The position numbers and the translations under genes are program-made. The notes under the pieces were generated by a model. That model ran no database searches and was not told where the DNA came from. It saw only the letters and a list, made by a program, of their open reading frames with translations. This document shows, piece by piece, positions 45,297 to 54,282 of a DNA stretch of 64,000 nt; within the stretch, counting starts at the first letter, position 1; each line of letters starts with the position of its first letter. Source of the DNA: DASWJQ01 sp036397095 (GTDB lineage: Bacteria; Chloroflexota; Anaerolineae; Anaerolineales; E44-bin32); the NCBI GenBank assembly GCA_036397095.1, contig DASWJQ010000085.1:31084-95083 (forward strand), read 5' to 3'.

Positions 45297-45980
45297 CTAA
45301 TCCCCGTCTTCTATGGCCTTGGTCAACATCGAAAAGCTTGGCGCAAGTTCAGGGTTGTGGCCCAGCTCCCGCGCAAGCATAAGTGCGGCATCGATCTTCC
45401 TGATGAGCTGCTGATAGGGCGGAGGGCCTTTGCGATCGATCCCGGAGAGCTTTCGCCGAATCGACATCAGACTTGCCAAATACAGCGCCAGGGGGTCGGC
45501 CTTAGCCAGCTCGATCTCCAACTCGATCAGGCGCATACCCGCCTGCGCCCGTAGTTCGGCCAGCAGCACTTCGACTTCCTCCGTCAAGTCATTTGCAAAC
45601 GCTCCTGGCCCGACAAGCTCCAGGATTGGTGCCGCTGAATCCAAGACGAGATGGGTCTGTGACGAATTCGTGGCGGCCTGCAGTGAACCCCCAAAGCCGA
45701 ACCCTTCGACCTTGCTGCCCTTGCGGTCAACAATGTCGATGGGCCCGATGGCCCATGCAAGCGGCTTAAGGCTGGGCCAGGGATAGCCTATTTCGGTGAT
45801 TTCAGGCATTGGGTTCCCAGAAAATTCGGGGACCAACGTCAGCCGAACATACTCCGGATCAAAGTGCTCTTGGGTAGGTTCCGCCCGCAGAAAGACCTCC
45901 AAACGAGAGTGACCAGGGCAACGGGGATCAAGCCTCGGCGCAAAAATGTAGCCGGCGAACGTGGATTCATTGCTGGTCAT
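45297..45980 (-). CDS. Hypothetical protein
   Basis: A 227-residue soluble protein that I do not recognise. The N-terminal half is beta-rich with aromatic and Pro residues (FAGYIFAPRLDPRCPGHSRLEVFLRAE, then EYVRLTLVPEF). The C-terminal half is helical (LIELEIELAKADPLALYLASLMSIRRKL and IRKIDAALMLAREL). The start is uncertain; ATGs at 45980 and 46007 are both possible with poor ribosome-binding sites. It lies between nuoA and the sigma factor on the same strand and has no obvious operon partner. Confidence 0.65.
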   Translation of the reverse strand: MTSNESTFAGYIFAPRLDPRCPGHSRLEVFLRAEPTQEHFDPEYVRLTLVPEFSGNPMPEITEIGYPWPSLKPLAWAIGPIDIVDRKGSKVEGFGFGGSLQAATNSSQTHLVLDSAAPILELVGPGAFANDLTEEVEVLLAELRAQAGMRLIELEIELAKADPLALYLASLMSIRRKLSGIDRKGPPPYQQLIRKIDAALMLARELGHNPELAPSFSMLTKAIEDGD

Positions 45981-46094
45981 AGAACGCCCATTTCCCGGGC
46001 TCATCATCCAATGCCCGGCGCGTTGAGGCCACCGGGCGGATAAGCTCGTCTTCATGCTAGTACGTTTCCTGAATTCTAAGGGCTGACAGGTGTG

Positions 46095-47720
46095 CTAGGA
46101 CAGGTAATCGCGCAGGTGGCGGCTGCGGGTTGGGTGGCGCAGTTTGCGCAGTGCTTTGGCTTCAATCTGACGGATTCGTTCGCGGGTCACGTTGAAGTAC
46201 TTGCCGACCTCTTCCAGTGTGTAGTCCTTGCCGTCAAGCAGCCCGAAGCGCATCTCAAGGACCTGACGCTCGCGCTCGCTGAGTACGGCCAATGCGTTTT
46301 CCACCTGCTCCTTGAGCAGTTCCTTGGCGGCGGCGTCGACCGGCTCGGGCATGGAATCGTCTTCGATGAAGTCGCCCAGCTGGCTCGAGTCCTCCGACCC
46401 GATCGGTGTCTCGAGGGACATCGGCTCCTGGGCGATGCGCATGATGCCGCGCACCTTGGCCGCCGCCCGCTTCCACTTGCGGTCAAGCGAGGCGCTCATG
46501 TGCTCGTCGGATTGCTGGACCCGTCGTATCTCGGCCAGGACCTCCGGCTCCAGAATGTCCATCTCTAGCGCCAGCTCTTCCGAAGTCGGCTCCCGCCCCA
46601 GATCCTGCACCAGGCGGCGCTGCGTCCGCATCAAGCGGTTAATGGTCTCAAACATATGGACGGGGATCCGGATGGTGCGGGCCTGGTCTGCGATGGCCCG
46701 GCTGATAGCCTGGCGGATCCACCAGGTGGCGTAGGTGCTGAACTTGAAGCCTTTGGCCGGATCGAACTTCTCGACGGCCCGCAACAGGCCGATGTTGCCT
46801 TCTTGGATCAAATCCTGGAAAGCGATGCCGCGGCCCATGTAGCGTTTGGCCACACTGACCACCAACCGCAGATTGGCTCGAATCAGATCGGCCTGCGCCT
46901 CATCGGCCAGCGCCTGCACTTCGTCTTCGTCTTCGGCGATGAGCTCGGATTCGGGCAGCCAGCGGCGGAAGGTGCGCCCCGACGGCAGCCCCTTGCCCTC
47001 CCCCAACCGTTCCGACAGACGCTCCTGCACATCGGGGACCAGCAGAAAGAAATCGATGAACAAGGCCAGTGTGTTGCGGGCGAGCTCTTCCCATGCCGGG
47101 TCCGAACCCCACAGACCGGTGTCGAGCCAGGCCCGCAGGTAGGAAGGAGTGTCAAGCGCCCAGGCCAGCCGCAATTGGCGGGCCTCCTCAAGGATCAGGC
47201 GGTAGTCGGGTTTGTCTTGCCCCAATCGCTTGGCGTCTTCATTAACCCGCTTCCAGGCAGTGCGCAGATCCTTGAAAATCTCGGTTTGGACGGCCACATA
47301 CGGATCGCTGCGGCTGTTCTGCGAGGCACGGCCGGCTTTCAACACATTCAGGCGCTCGGCCGCCTGCAGCCGCGCGCTCAGCCACAACTCGTGGTGGGTC
47401 TCGAGCAGATCGACCCGGCCGATTTCCTTCAGGTACAGGCGGACGGGATCGCTTGTCTGGTCGACCGCGCTGGCCAGATCTGCGGCAGCGGCCAGGGCGG
47501 CCTCGGTCTCAGACTCGTCGGCCTCCTCTTCGGCGGCCACCATGCTGGTATCGTCTTCGGCGTCGTCGGCCTCGTCGCCGTCATCGGATTCCAGCGTCAG
47601 GTCGCTCGAATCAAAGGTCTCGTCCATATCGTCTATGGACTCATCGACCTCGTCGTCGGCCTGCTCTTCGCCGATGATCTCTTCTTCCGGATCCAATACG
47701 TCCCCTTGTCTCGACGCCAC
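46095..47720 (-). CDS. rpoD: RNA polymerase primary sigma factor (RpoD-type)
   Basis: A 541-residue sigma-70. Region 1.2 (DPVRLYLKEIGRVDLL) begins near residue 91. A spacer of about 150 residues precedes region 2 (IQEGNIGLLRAVEKFDPAKGFKFSTYATWWIRQAI). Region 3 follows, then region 4 (YTLEEVGKYFNVTRERIRQIEAKALRKLRHP). The first 90 residues are highly acidic. The GTG start at 47720 lies five bases past dnaG, the common dnaG-rpoD order. The start is moderately sure because the ribosome-binding site is weak. Confidence 0.94.
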   Translation of the reverse strand: MASRQGDVLDPEEEIIGEEQADDEVDESIDDMDETFDSSDLTLESDDGDEADDAEDDTSMVAAEEEADESETEAALAAAADLASAVDQTSDPVRLYLKEIGRVDLLETHHELWLSARLQAAERLNVLKAGRASQNSRSDPYVAVQTEIFKDLRTAWKRVNEDAKRLGQDKPDYRLILEEARQLRLAWALDTPSYLRAWLDTGLWGSDPAWEELARNTLALFIDFFLLVPDVQERLSERLGEGKGLPSGRTFRRWLPESELIAEDEDEVQALADEAQADLIRANLRLVVSVAKRYMGRGIAFQDLIQEGNIGLLRAVEKFDPAKGFKFSTYATWWIRQAISRAIADQARTIRIPVHMFETINRLMRTQRRLVQDLGREPTSEELALEMDILEPEVLAEIRRVQQSDEHMSASLDRKWKRAAAKVRGIMRIAQEPMSLETPIGSEDSSQLGDFIEDDSMPEPVDAAAKELLKEQVENALAVLSERERQVLEMRFGLLDGKDYTLEEVGKYFNVTRERIRQIEAKALRKLRHPTRSRHLRDYLS

Positions 47721-47725
47721 AGACT

Positions 47726-49666
47726 CTACCAGCTTCCGGGCGCTAGACTGGCGCGCGCCGGCCCGCGCGCCGCCAGCGCCCTATCCAGTTTGTCGCGGTT
47801 GCGCCGCAGGAGATTGGTTTGCTCCACCAATTCCCTAAGATCGGTCTCTAGCGAAGCTTGTCCACCGGATTGGGCTTCCTGCGCCGAGATCATCTGGAAG
47901 TGTATCTGCGTCAGTTGTTGACCCAACTGATTCTTTCTTAGCTGTAAAAACCAGGAGAGCGCCTCGGCCAAGTCTTTGGGCTGATCGAAGGTCAGCACCG
48001 GCAGGAATCCGAGCAATTCCTGTGCCAAATCATTCAATGGCGGCTCCAGAGAGCCCTGCCAATGCTCGATGGGCTCCAAGTCATGCTGGCCCAACGCCTT
48101 GCGCACTGCCTGAAACAACAAGCGCCGGTCAGCGCCGCTGAAATCGTGTTCCGACAGCCGCTCGAGCTCGAGACCCTGCATCTCGCGGTCCAGCCGGTAG
48201 AGCAAATCAGGGAACTGCAGCAGAATGCCCAGGCAACGCCGCTCCAGCTTGTCGGTGTCTGCTCTTCGAACGGGCGCCGCCTCAGCACGTTCCTCCCCCG
48301 AAGGCCGCGTGGCCCGCCGGCGGCTTGCCTGTGCCGGGGCGTAGGAGAGCAGGGCGCGTTCATCGATCTTTAGCCGGCGGGCGAGCTTCTGGCGGTAGGC
48401 TTCGCGTTCGACCCGGTCGGCGACATCTTCGATCAAGGGCAGCACCTGGCGGGCAATGTCGGCCTTGTTCTTGGCATCTTCCAGATCGCGGCCGGCGCAC
48501 AGAATGTCGAGGACGTAATCAACGACGGGTTGAGCGCCGGCCAGCAGCGCCGGCCAGGCGGCCGGATCGGCCGCCACCACCTCGTCTGGATCCCGGCCTT
48601 CAGGCAGGGTGACAATGCGCAGCTCGGCGTCGAGCCGTCCCTCATGGCGTACCAGCCCGCGGGCGGCAAAGACCGGGTCGGGACTCCGGTCGAGCGCGTC
48701 GCGGGCCACGTCCAGGCCGCGCAGCGTGGCCTGATCGCCGGCCGCGTCGGCGTCGAGCGCCAGCACCATCCGCCGGCTGTAGCGCTTGAGCTGGCGCAGT
48801 TGCGGCTCCGATAACGCCGTACCCATCGGCGAAACGGCGTTCTCATAGCCGGCCTGATGCAGGCCGATGACATCCATGTAGCCTTCGACGATCACCGCCT
48901 GGTCTTCGAGGCGAATGGCCTTGCGCGCCTTGTCCAGTCCGTACAGCAGGCTGCCCTTGTCAAACAACGGCGTTTGAGGCGAGTTGAGATACTTGGGTTC
49001 GTCCTCGGGGTCGAGGGCCCGTGCGCCAAAGCCGGTCATGCGCCCGCGGGCATCGCGGATCGGAATCATCAGCCGGTGGCGGAAGCGGTCGAAGTAGCCC
49101 CCTGTGTCGCGCTCCGAAACCAGTCCAACCTCCACCAGTTGTTCGCCCGGCGTGCCCTTCTCCTGAAAGAAGGTCAGCAGGGCGTCCCAGCTATTGGGGG
49201 CATAGCCCAACTCGAAGCGTTCGATCGATTCGCCGGCGAGCTGTCGTTCCGTCAGATAGGCCTGGACCTGTTCACCGGCTGGCGAATGCAGCAGTTGGTG
49301 ACGAAAGTATGTGACGGCGGTCTCCAACAACTGGCGCTGCTGCTCGTACTCTTCCTGCAAGGCCTCATCTTCCGGCGTGCGCGGCCGCAGCTCGACGCCT
49401 GTCCGCTCGGCCAGCAATCGCAGGGCCTCGGCAAACTCGTAGCCTTCCTTTTTCATCAGGTAGGTGAAGACATCGCCGCCCTCATTGCAGGCGCCAAAGC
49501 AGCGCCAGGTGCCGGTGTCGGGAAATACGACAAAGGCCGGGGTGCGCGTGTTGGCGTGGAACGGGCAAAACCCCGTGTAGTTCTTGCCAGCTTTGCGCAG
49601 ATTGACCGACTCGCCGACGATCTCGACGATATCGGCGCGCTCCTTTACTTCGTCAACAACACTCAT
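47726..49666 (-). CDS. dnaG: DNA primase
   Basis: A 646-residue primase. The zinc finger has CPFH (C34, H37) and a CFGAC pair (C56, C60), one residue longer than the usual CxxC. The Toprim core includes VIVEGYMDVIGLHQAGYENAVSPMGTAL and LALDADAAGDQA. A DnaB-interaction helical domain ends the protein. The ATG at 49666 follows a leader of about 130 bases. It is first gene of dnaG-rpoD. Confidence 0.96.
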   Translation of the reverse strand: MSVVDEVKERADIVEIVGESVNLRKAGKNYTGFCPFHANTRTPAFVVFPDTGTWRCFGACNEGGDVFTYLMKKEGYEFAEALRLLAERTGVELRPRTPEDEALQEEYEQQRQLLETAVTYFRHQLLHSPAGEQVQAYLTERQLAGESIERFELGYAPNSWDALLTFFQEKGTPGEQLVEVGLVSERDTGGYFDRFRHRLMIPIRDARGRMTGFGARALDPEDEPKYLNSPQTPLFDKGSLLYGLDKARKAIRLEDQAVIVEGYMDVIGLHQAGYENAVSPMGTALSEPQLRQLKRYSRRMVLALDADAAGDQATLRGLDVARDALDRSPDPVFAARGLVRHEGRLDAELRIVTLPEGRDPDEVVAADPAAWPALLAGAQPVVDYVLDILCAGRDLEDAKNKADIARQVLPLIEDVADRVEREAYRQKLARRLKIDERALLSYAPAQASRRRATRPSGEERAEAAPVRRADTDKLERRCLGILLQFPDLLYRLDREMQGLELERLSEHDFSGADRRLLFQAVRKALGQHDLEPIEHWQGSLEPPLNDLAQELLGFLPVLTFDQPKDLAEALSWFLQLRKNQLGQQLTQIHFQMISAQEAQSGGQASLETDLRELVEQTNLLRRNRDKLDRALAARGPARASLAPGSW

Positions 49667-49805
49667 TGGGTGCTATCGGCTTTCCGATCCGAGCCGCCCG
49701 TGCCACCCGAAAGAAGGCTGCGCCGGGCTGCCTGGATCTGGTTGTCGCAAGGGAAGCGCCCTTCCCATTCCCCGGGGATGTAAGCCGCGATGGTGCGGGG
49801 CGGTG

Positions 49806-49835
49806 ATTATAGACTGCGGCCTGCATTGCCGCCAA
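49806..49835 (-). promoter_or_regulatory. Promoter of dnaG-rpoD
   Basis: On the minus strand TTGGCG (49830-49835), an 18-base spacer, and consensus TATAAT (49806-49811). It lies between the end of glyQS and dnaG; transcription starts near 49799. Confidence 0.7.
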
Positions 49836-49859
49836 ACCCGTTTCTCATGCCTGGGATTG

Positions 49860-52847
49860 TTAGAACCCTTCAAGCTTGGAGACGTCTAGCAAACCATCGG
49901 CCAAACCGGCCACACGCTGCAACAAACCGAGCCGATTGCGCCGCTCGGCCTCATCTTCCGACATGACCAAGACCTCTTCGAAGAAATGCTCGACATCCGG
50001 AACCATGGGTTCGAACGCGCGAAATAGGGCATCGATGGATTGGAGACTTCCGTCGGTGCCGGCCGCCTTTTGATAGGCTGCCAGCAGCTGCCGGCTGGCG
50101 TCTTCACTCAGCTTATCCTCGTCCACAACATAGACCTGATCCAGGTCCCGCGTAATGCGGATGCAGCGGGCGAAGTTCTGCAACAGGCTGTCCCAACCAT
50201 CGGCGCCGATCCATGCCTCCAGCTGCATGACGGCGACGGCGGCGGCCGCCGGGTCATGCCCCTGGGCCTCGAGCACTGCCGTCACGGCGTCATGCCGGCG
50301 GCCTTCGGCCAGCAGCAACGCCTGCTGACGCCGCGTGATGAAGGCCAAACAACGACCCTGGATGTCCTGGTCAACCTCAATTGGCTGCAGATCGGCCGCC
50401 AGCGCCAGGCCACGGCGCAGATCGAAAGATTGACCGCTGGCAACCAGCGCCTCGATCAGGCCAATGGCCGTACGGCGCAGCGCAAATGGATCGCCAGCGC
50501 CGGATGGCTCCTTGCCGGCGCCAAACAAGCCCGCCAGCGAATCAAGACGGTCGGCCAACCCGACGGCCAGTCCGGCGCTGCTTTGAGGCACACGATCACC
50601 GGCGAAGCGTGGCAGATAGTGCTCGGCAATGGCGTCGGCCACCTGCGCCGGCTCTCCGCTGGCCCCCGCATAGATGCGGCCCATCTCGCCCTGGAGCGAG
50701 GTCATTTCGACCACCATGCGCGTCGCCAGATCGGCTTTCGCCAGATGGGCCGCCCGAAGGGCCCAGACCCGCTCCTCGGCGGACAGGGACAGCATTTCGG
50801 CCACCGGTTCGACCAGGGCCTCAAACCGGCCAACTTTATCAAGCATCGAGCCCAGGCTGGTCTCAAAAGTCAGCGTGGCCAACGCCGGCAGATAGTCTTC
50901 CAACGGCTGGTGCCGATCGCGCTCCACAAAGTAGGCGGCATCGGCGAAGCGGGCCTGCAACACGTGCTCATTGCCGCTGCGCACGACTTCCAGGTGTTGC
51001 AAGCCTCCATTGCGCACGGCGATGAAACTGGCCAGCAGCTTCCCATCCTGCTCCAGCGCAAAGTAGCGCTGGTGTTTGCGCATGACTTCAAGCAGCACCG
51101 GCCGGGGCAGCGCCAGGAAGGCCTCGTCGAACGAACCCAGGAAGGCGGTCGGCTGCTCGACCAGTTGGGTCACCTCCGCCAGCAAGTCCGGATCCTCAAC
51201 AACCCGTCCGCCGGCCTGCTTGGCCAACCGCTCGATCTGTTGCTCAATTTGGCTTCGCCGCTCGGCCGGATCGAGCACGATGCCTGCGCCGGCGATCGCC
51301 TCCAGATAGTCTTCCGCCGAGTTGATGGACAGCGTTGACGGTTCGGCCCAGCGCAAGCCGCGGCTGGTGCGGCCGGCCGCCAGCCCGGCGAACTCGATCG
51401 GGACTATTTGCCCGGCGTGCAGTGCCAGCAGCCAGCGCAATGGGCGCGCAAAAGTGACACCCGAGCTGTTCCAGCGCATTGTCCGTTCAAAGGACAGCCC
51501 GCCGATCAGTTCCGGCAAGGTCTCCCGCAGCACCTGCTGGGTCGGCCGGCCCTGCTGGCGCACCTCGGCAACGGCGTAGCGGCCCCCGTCGATCTCTTCT
51601 ACGCGCAGGTCGCCGATGTCAATGCCCCGGCTGCGGGCGAACCCCTCGGCCGCCGGGGTCGGGACGCCGTCGGCATCAAAGGCCCGCTCGGCCGGCGGGC
51701 CTTTGACGAGCGACACGTGGACGGCTTGGCTGGTCGCAAGGTCGTCAATCAGCAGCACCAGACGGCGCGGGGTGCCCAACACCCGTACGCCCGCGGCTTC
51801 GAGCCGCTGATCGGCCAACATGGCAGCCGCCCTCTCCTCGAGCTGCCCGATGGCTGCTGTCAAATCGCCGGCCGGCAGTTCCTCCGTGCCCAATTCCAGA
51901 ACAAAGAGGGCCGGATTGGCCGGCGGCTTTCCTGGATCGCTGTCGTCGGGCGCGGCGGGCGAAGCTTGCCACCGTCCGAGCAGGGGGTGGCCAGCCTCGG
52001 CTCGCTGGGCTTCGTAGCCCAGGGCCACGCCCCGCGCCAGCTTGCGCATGCGACCAAATAGATCGGCGCGCTCGGTCACCCCAACCGCACCGCGCGCATC
52101 GAGCAGATTGAAAACATGCGAGCACTTGAGCACATAGTCGTGGGCGGGCTGGATCAGGCCGGCTTGCAGCGTGTGCTGCGCTTCCTGTTCGTAAGTCTCA
52201 TACAGCGTCCGCAGCCGTTCGATGCTGGCCAATTCGAAGTTGTAAGTCGAATACTCGACCTCGGAGCGCAGGCGCAGTTCGCCATAGGTGACGGCCTCGT
52301 TCCAGGCGAGGTCGAGGAAGGTGTCGGCCTCCTGCAGGGCCAGCGCAATCCGCTCCAAGCCGTATGTGATTTCGACCGCCACCGGATCGACCGGCTGGCC
52401 GCCAGCTTGTTGGAAGTAGGTGTACTGCGTGATTTCCTGACCGTCGAGCCACACCTCCCAGCCCAGTCCCCAGGCGCCAATCGTTGGCGACTGCCAGTTG
52501 TCCTCGACGAACCGGATGTCGTGGTGCTGCAGGTCGATTCCCAAGGCCTGCAGCGATCGCAGGTAGCGTTCCTGAGGGTCGCCGGGATCGGGCTTGAGGA
52601 TTACCTGGAACTGATAATAGTGCTGCCAGCGATTGGGGTTCTCGCCATAGCGCCCGTCGGCCGGGCGAAAGGACGGCTCGACATAGGCTACCCACCACGG
52701 TTCCGGACCGAGCACCCGTAGGAAGGTGGCCGGGTTCATGGTTCCGGCGCCGACCTCCGTGTGGTATGGCTGCCAGATCAAGCAGCCTTGCTCGGCCCAA
52801 TAGTTCTGTAAGCGCAGGATGATGGATTGGAAGCTGGCGGGGTTCAA
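49860..52847 (-). CDS. glyQS: Glycine--tRNA ligase, fused alpha and beta subunits
   Basis: A 995-residue bacterial-type GlyRS. The first ~290 residues are the alpha subunit (YWAEQGCLIWQPYHTEVGAGTMNPATFLRVLGPEPW, and YVEPSFRPADGRYGENPNR). After a Pro/Asp linker at about 290-312 the beta subunit begins (LELGTEELPAGDL) and runs to an anticodon-binding end. Most bacteria make these as separate glyQ and glyS. The TTG at 52847 has GGAG five bases upstream. It follows recO by 21 bases. Confidence 0.96.
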   Translation of the reverse strand: MNPASFQSIILRLQNYWAEQGCLIWQPYHTEVGAGTMNPATFLRVLGPEPWWVAYVEPSFRPADGRYGENPNRWQHYYQFQVILKPDPGDPQERYLRSLQALGIDLQHHDIRFVEDNWQSPTIGAWGLGWEVWLDGQEITQYTYFQQAGGQPVDPVAVEITYGLERIALALQEADTFLDLAWNEAVTYGELRLRSEVEYSTYNFELASIERLRTLYETYEQEAQHTLQAGLIQPAHDYVLKCSHVFNLLDARGAVGVTERADLFGRMRKLARGVALGYEAQRAEAGHPLLGRWQASPAAPDDSDPGKPPANPALFVLELGTEELPAGDLTAAIGQLEERAAAMLADQRLEAAGVRVLGTPRRLVLLIDDLATSQAVHVSLVKGPPAERAFDADGVPTPAAEGFARSRGIDIGDLRVEEIDGGRYAVAEVRQQGRPTQQVLRETLPELIGGLSFERTMRWNSSGVTFARPLRWLLALHAGQIVPIEFAGLAAGRTSRGLRWAEPSTLSINSAEDYLEAIAGAGIVLDPAERRSQIEQQIERLAKQAGGRVVEDPDLLAEVTQLVEQPTAFLGSFDEAFLALPRPVLLEVMRKHQRYFALEQDGKLLASFIAVRNGGLQHLEVVRSGNEHVLQARFADAAYFVERDRHQPLEDYLPALATLTFETSLGSMLDKVGRFEALVEPVAEMLSLSAEERVWALRAAHLAKADLATRMVVEMTSLQGEMGRIYAGASGEPAQVADAIAEHYLPRFAGDRVPQSSAGLAVGLADRLDSLAGLFGAGKEPSGAGDPFALRRTAIGLIEALVASGQSFDLRRGLALAADLQPIEVDQDIQGRCLAFITRRQQALLLAEGRRHDAVTAVLEAQGHDPAAAAVAVMQLEAWIGADGWDSLLQNFARCIRITRDLDQVYVVDEDKLSEDASRQLLAAYQKAAGTDGSLQSIDALFRAFEPMVPDVEHFFEEVLVMSEDEAERRNRLGLLQRVAGLADGLLDVSKLEGF

Positions 52848-52868
52848 GGCGTCTCCGGAGTTGGGCTC

Positions 52869-53663
52869 TCAGGCGTTGGCGTCGTTGTCCACCCGTAGCT
52901 TGGGCAGGCTGCGGACCGAGCGCAAGAACTGCGGTGCGTTCAATTTCCGTTCAACCAGGTAGGTCAAATGGGCTTCCATCAGGCTTTCCAGTTCTGCCAG
53001 CACTTGCGGCCGGATCGCTGGTGCTGAGGCGAGTTCGTACGGGTGACGCTGGTAATGACGCAGGACCTTGAGCACGGCTAATGGCAGGCGTACGGCGGAA
53101 TCGTGGCGACGCCCGCAGCGCGGGCACAGCACCCCGCCCTGGGCCGAACTGAAGAACTGGTCCTCCGCCTCGATATCACGCCGGCAGCCAATACAATGAA
53201 ACAATTCGGGCCGGAATCCAACCATGTCGAGCAAGCGCAGTTCGTGATAGCGGGTCACACTGGCCAGGTCTGCCCCTGTATTGAGCAATCCCAGCGCGGC
53301 CACCAACAGGTCATAGACGGCCTGGCTGCCGGCTTCCTCGACTGTGAAGCGATCGGTCAACTCGACCAAATGAGCGGCTGCACCCAGCCGCTCCAAATCC
53401 CGCCCCAGCCCGTCGTACAGGTCGATGGCCTCGGCTTGGGTGATGATGTCCAGGTTGCGGCCGCGTGCCAGGAGCAGGCGGGTGCGGCAAAAGGGCTCAA
53501 GATGGCCGGCTTTGCGCGAGCCAGGGCGGCGGACCCCCTTGGCGATGGCCCGCACTTTCCCCGTTTCGGGCGTCAGCAGCGTGAGCAGGCGATCGGTCTC
53601 GCCAAGGTCCATCCGCCGCAGGACGACCGCTTCGGTGCGGTAGATGTGGGGCCGGGTCGACAT
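52869..53663 (-). CDS. recO: DNA repair protein RecO
   Basis: A 264-residue RecO that loads RecA with RecR. The N-terminal OB fold begins IYRTEAVVLRRMDLGETDRLLTLLTPETGKVRAIAKGVRRPGS, and a four-Cys zinc finger (CIGCRRD...CPRCGR) lies near 190-215. The ATG at 53663 matches the family start and sits six bases from a TATAAT, so the message is probably leaderless. The frame stays open 36 codons further upstream but crosses that promoter. Confidence 0.95.
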   Translation of the reverse strand: MSTRPHIYRTEAVVLRRMDLGETDRLLTLLTPETGKVRAIAKGVRRPGSRKAGHLEPFCRTRLLLARGRNLDIITQAEAIDLYDGLGRDLERLGAAAHLVELTDRFTVEEAGSQAVYDLLVAALGLLNTGADLASVTRYHELRLLDMVGFRPELFHCIGCRRDIEAEDQFFSSAQGGVLCPRCGRRHDSAVRLPLAVLKVLRHYQRHPYELASAPAIRPQVLAELESLMEAHLTYLVERKLNAPQFLRSVRSLPKLRVDNDANA

Positions 53664-53669
53664 GCGGCG

Positions 53670-53678
53670 ATTATACCA
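53670..53678 (-). promoter_or_regulatory. Extended -10 promoter of recO-glyQS, predicted leaderless
   Basis: TGG-TATAAT on the minus strand (hexamer 53670-53675), six bases before the recO ATG. Transcription should start at the A of the start codon. Confidence 0.7.
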
Positions 53679-53706
53679 GCGGGGTCTCCGGAGCCTTCGA
53701 ATGGGT

Positions 53707-53879
53707 AACCACGAAGACGTACAGAATGCGAAGTGTAAAGGGGGAACACGGAGTAGAACTGCACCTAGCACCTAGCACCTAGCCATTAGCCGAAAGCTCG
53801 GTGCTAGAAGCTAGTAGCTCTTCCTCATTTCTTTGTGTCCCTTATGAAACCTCTTCGTGTCCTTCGAGGCTTTGTGGTT
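53707..53879. repeat. Inverted AACCACGAAG-type repeat with internal CACCTAG copies
   Basis: AACCACGAAGAC (53707-53718) faces a diverged copy ending CTTTGTGGTT (53870-53879), which overlaps the cdd stop codon. Between them lie three tandem copies of a GCACCTA heptamer (about 53762-53783). Similar sequences are scattered in many GC-rich bacterial genomes. There is no gene in this spacer. Confidence 0.6.
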
Positions 53880-54282
53880 AAGCCAAATCGGAGGGCCGGA
53901 ACGCGGCCGGCAGCAGTTCGCCGACGCTCATCCGGCGTACGACGGTTCCGTTCTTGTCGACCATCAACACCTGGGTCTCGAGCCCGAATTCGGAGAGAAC
54001 TTGGCGGCACGAGCCGCACGGGGAGCCGCCGTTGTCGGTGGCGATGGCGATGGCGCTGAATCGTCGCTCGGCCTCGGTGACGGCCTTGAAGACCGCCACC
54101 CGCTCGGCGCAGATACTAACGGGGTACGCGGCATTCTCAACGTTGGCGCCGGTGAACACGCGGCCGCTGCTGGTCAGCAAGGCGGCGCCAACCGCATACG
54201 CCGAGTACGGGGCGTAGGCCGACTGGCGAGCCTGCAGGGCCCGCTCGATCAGGTCAGCCCGCTGTTCGTCGCTGATCTCCAT
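53878..54282 (-). CDS. cdd: Cytidine deaminase
   Basis: A 134-residue homotetramer-type cytidine deaminase for pyrimidine salvage. Zinc motifs CAERVAVFKA and PCGSCRQVLSEF are intact, along with YSAYAVGAALLTSSG and TGANVENAAYPV. The ATG at 54282 lies inside the end of the upstream gene (29-base overlap). It is last of glmU, CBS membrane protein, cdd. Confidence 0.96.
   Translation of the reverse strand: MEISDEQRADLIERALQARQSAYAPYSAYAVGAALLTSSGRVFTGANVENAAYPVSICAERVAVFKAVTEAERRFSAIAIATDNGGSPCGSCRQVLSEFGLETQVLMVDKNGTVVRRMSVGELLPAAFRPSDLA

Noticed and set aside
46656..47921. 421-codon plus-strand frame
   Set aside because: Antisense to the sigma factor; it arises from GC-skewed codon positions.
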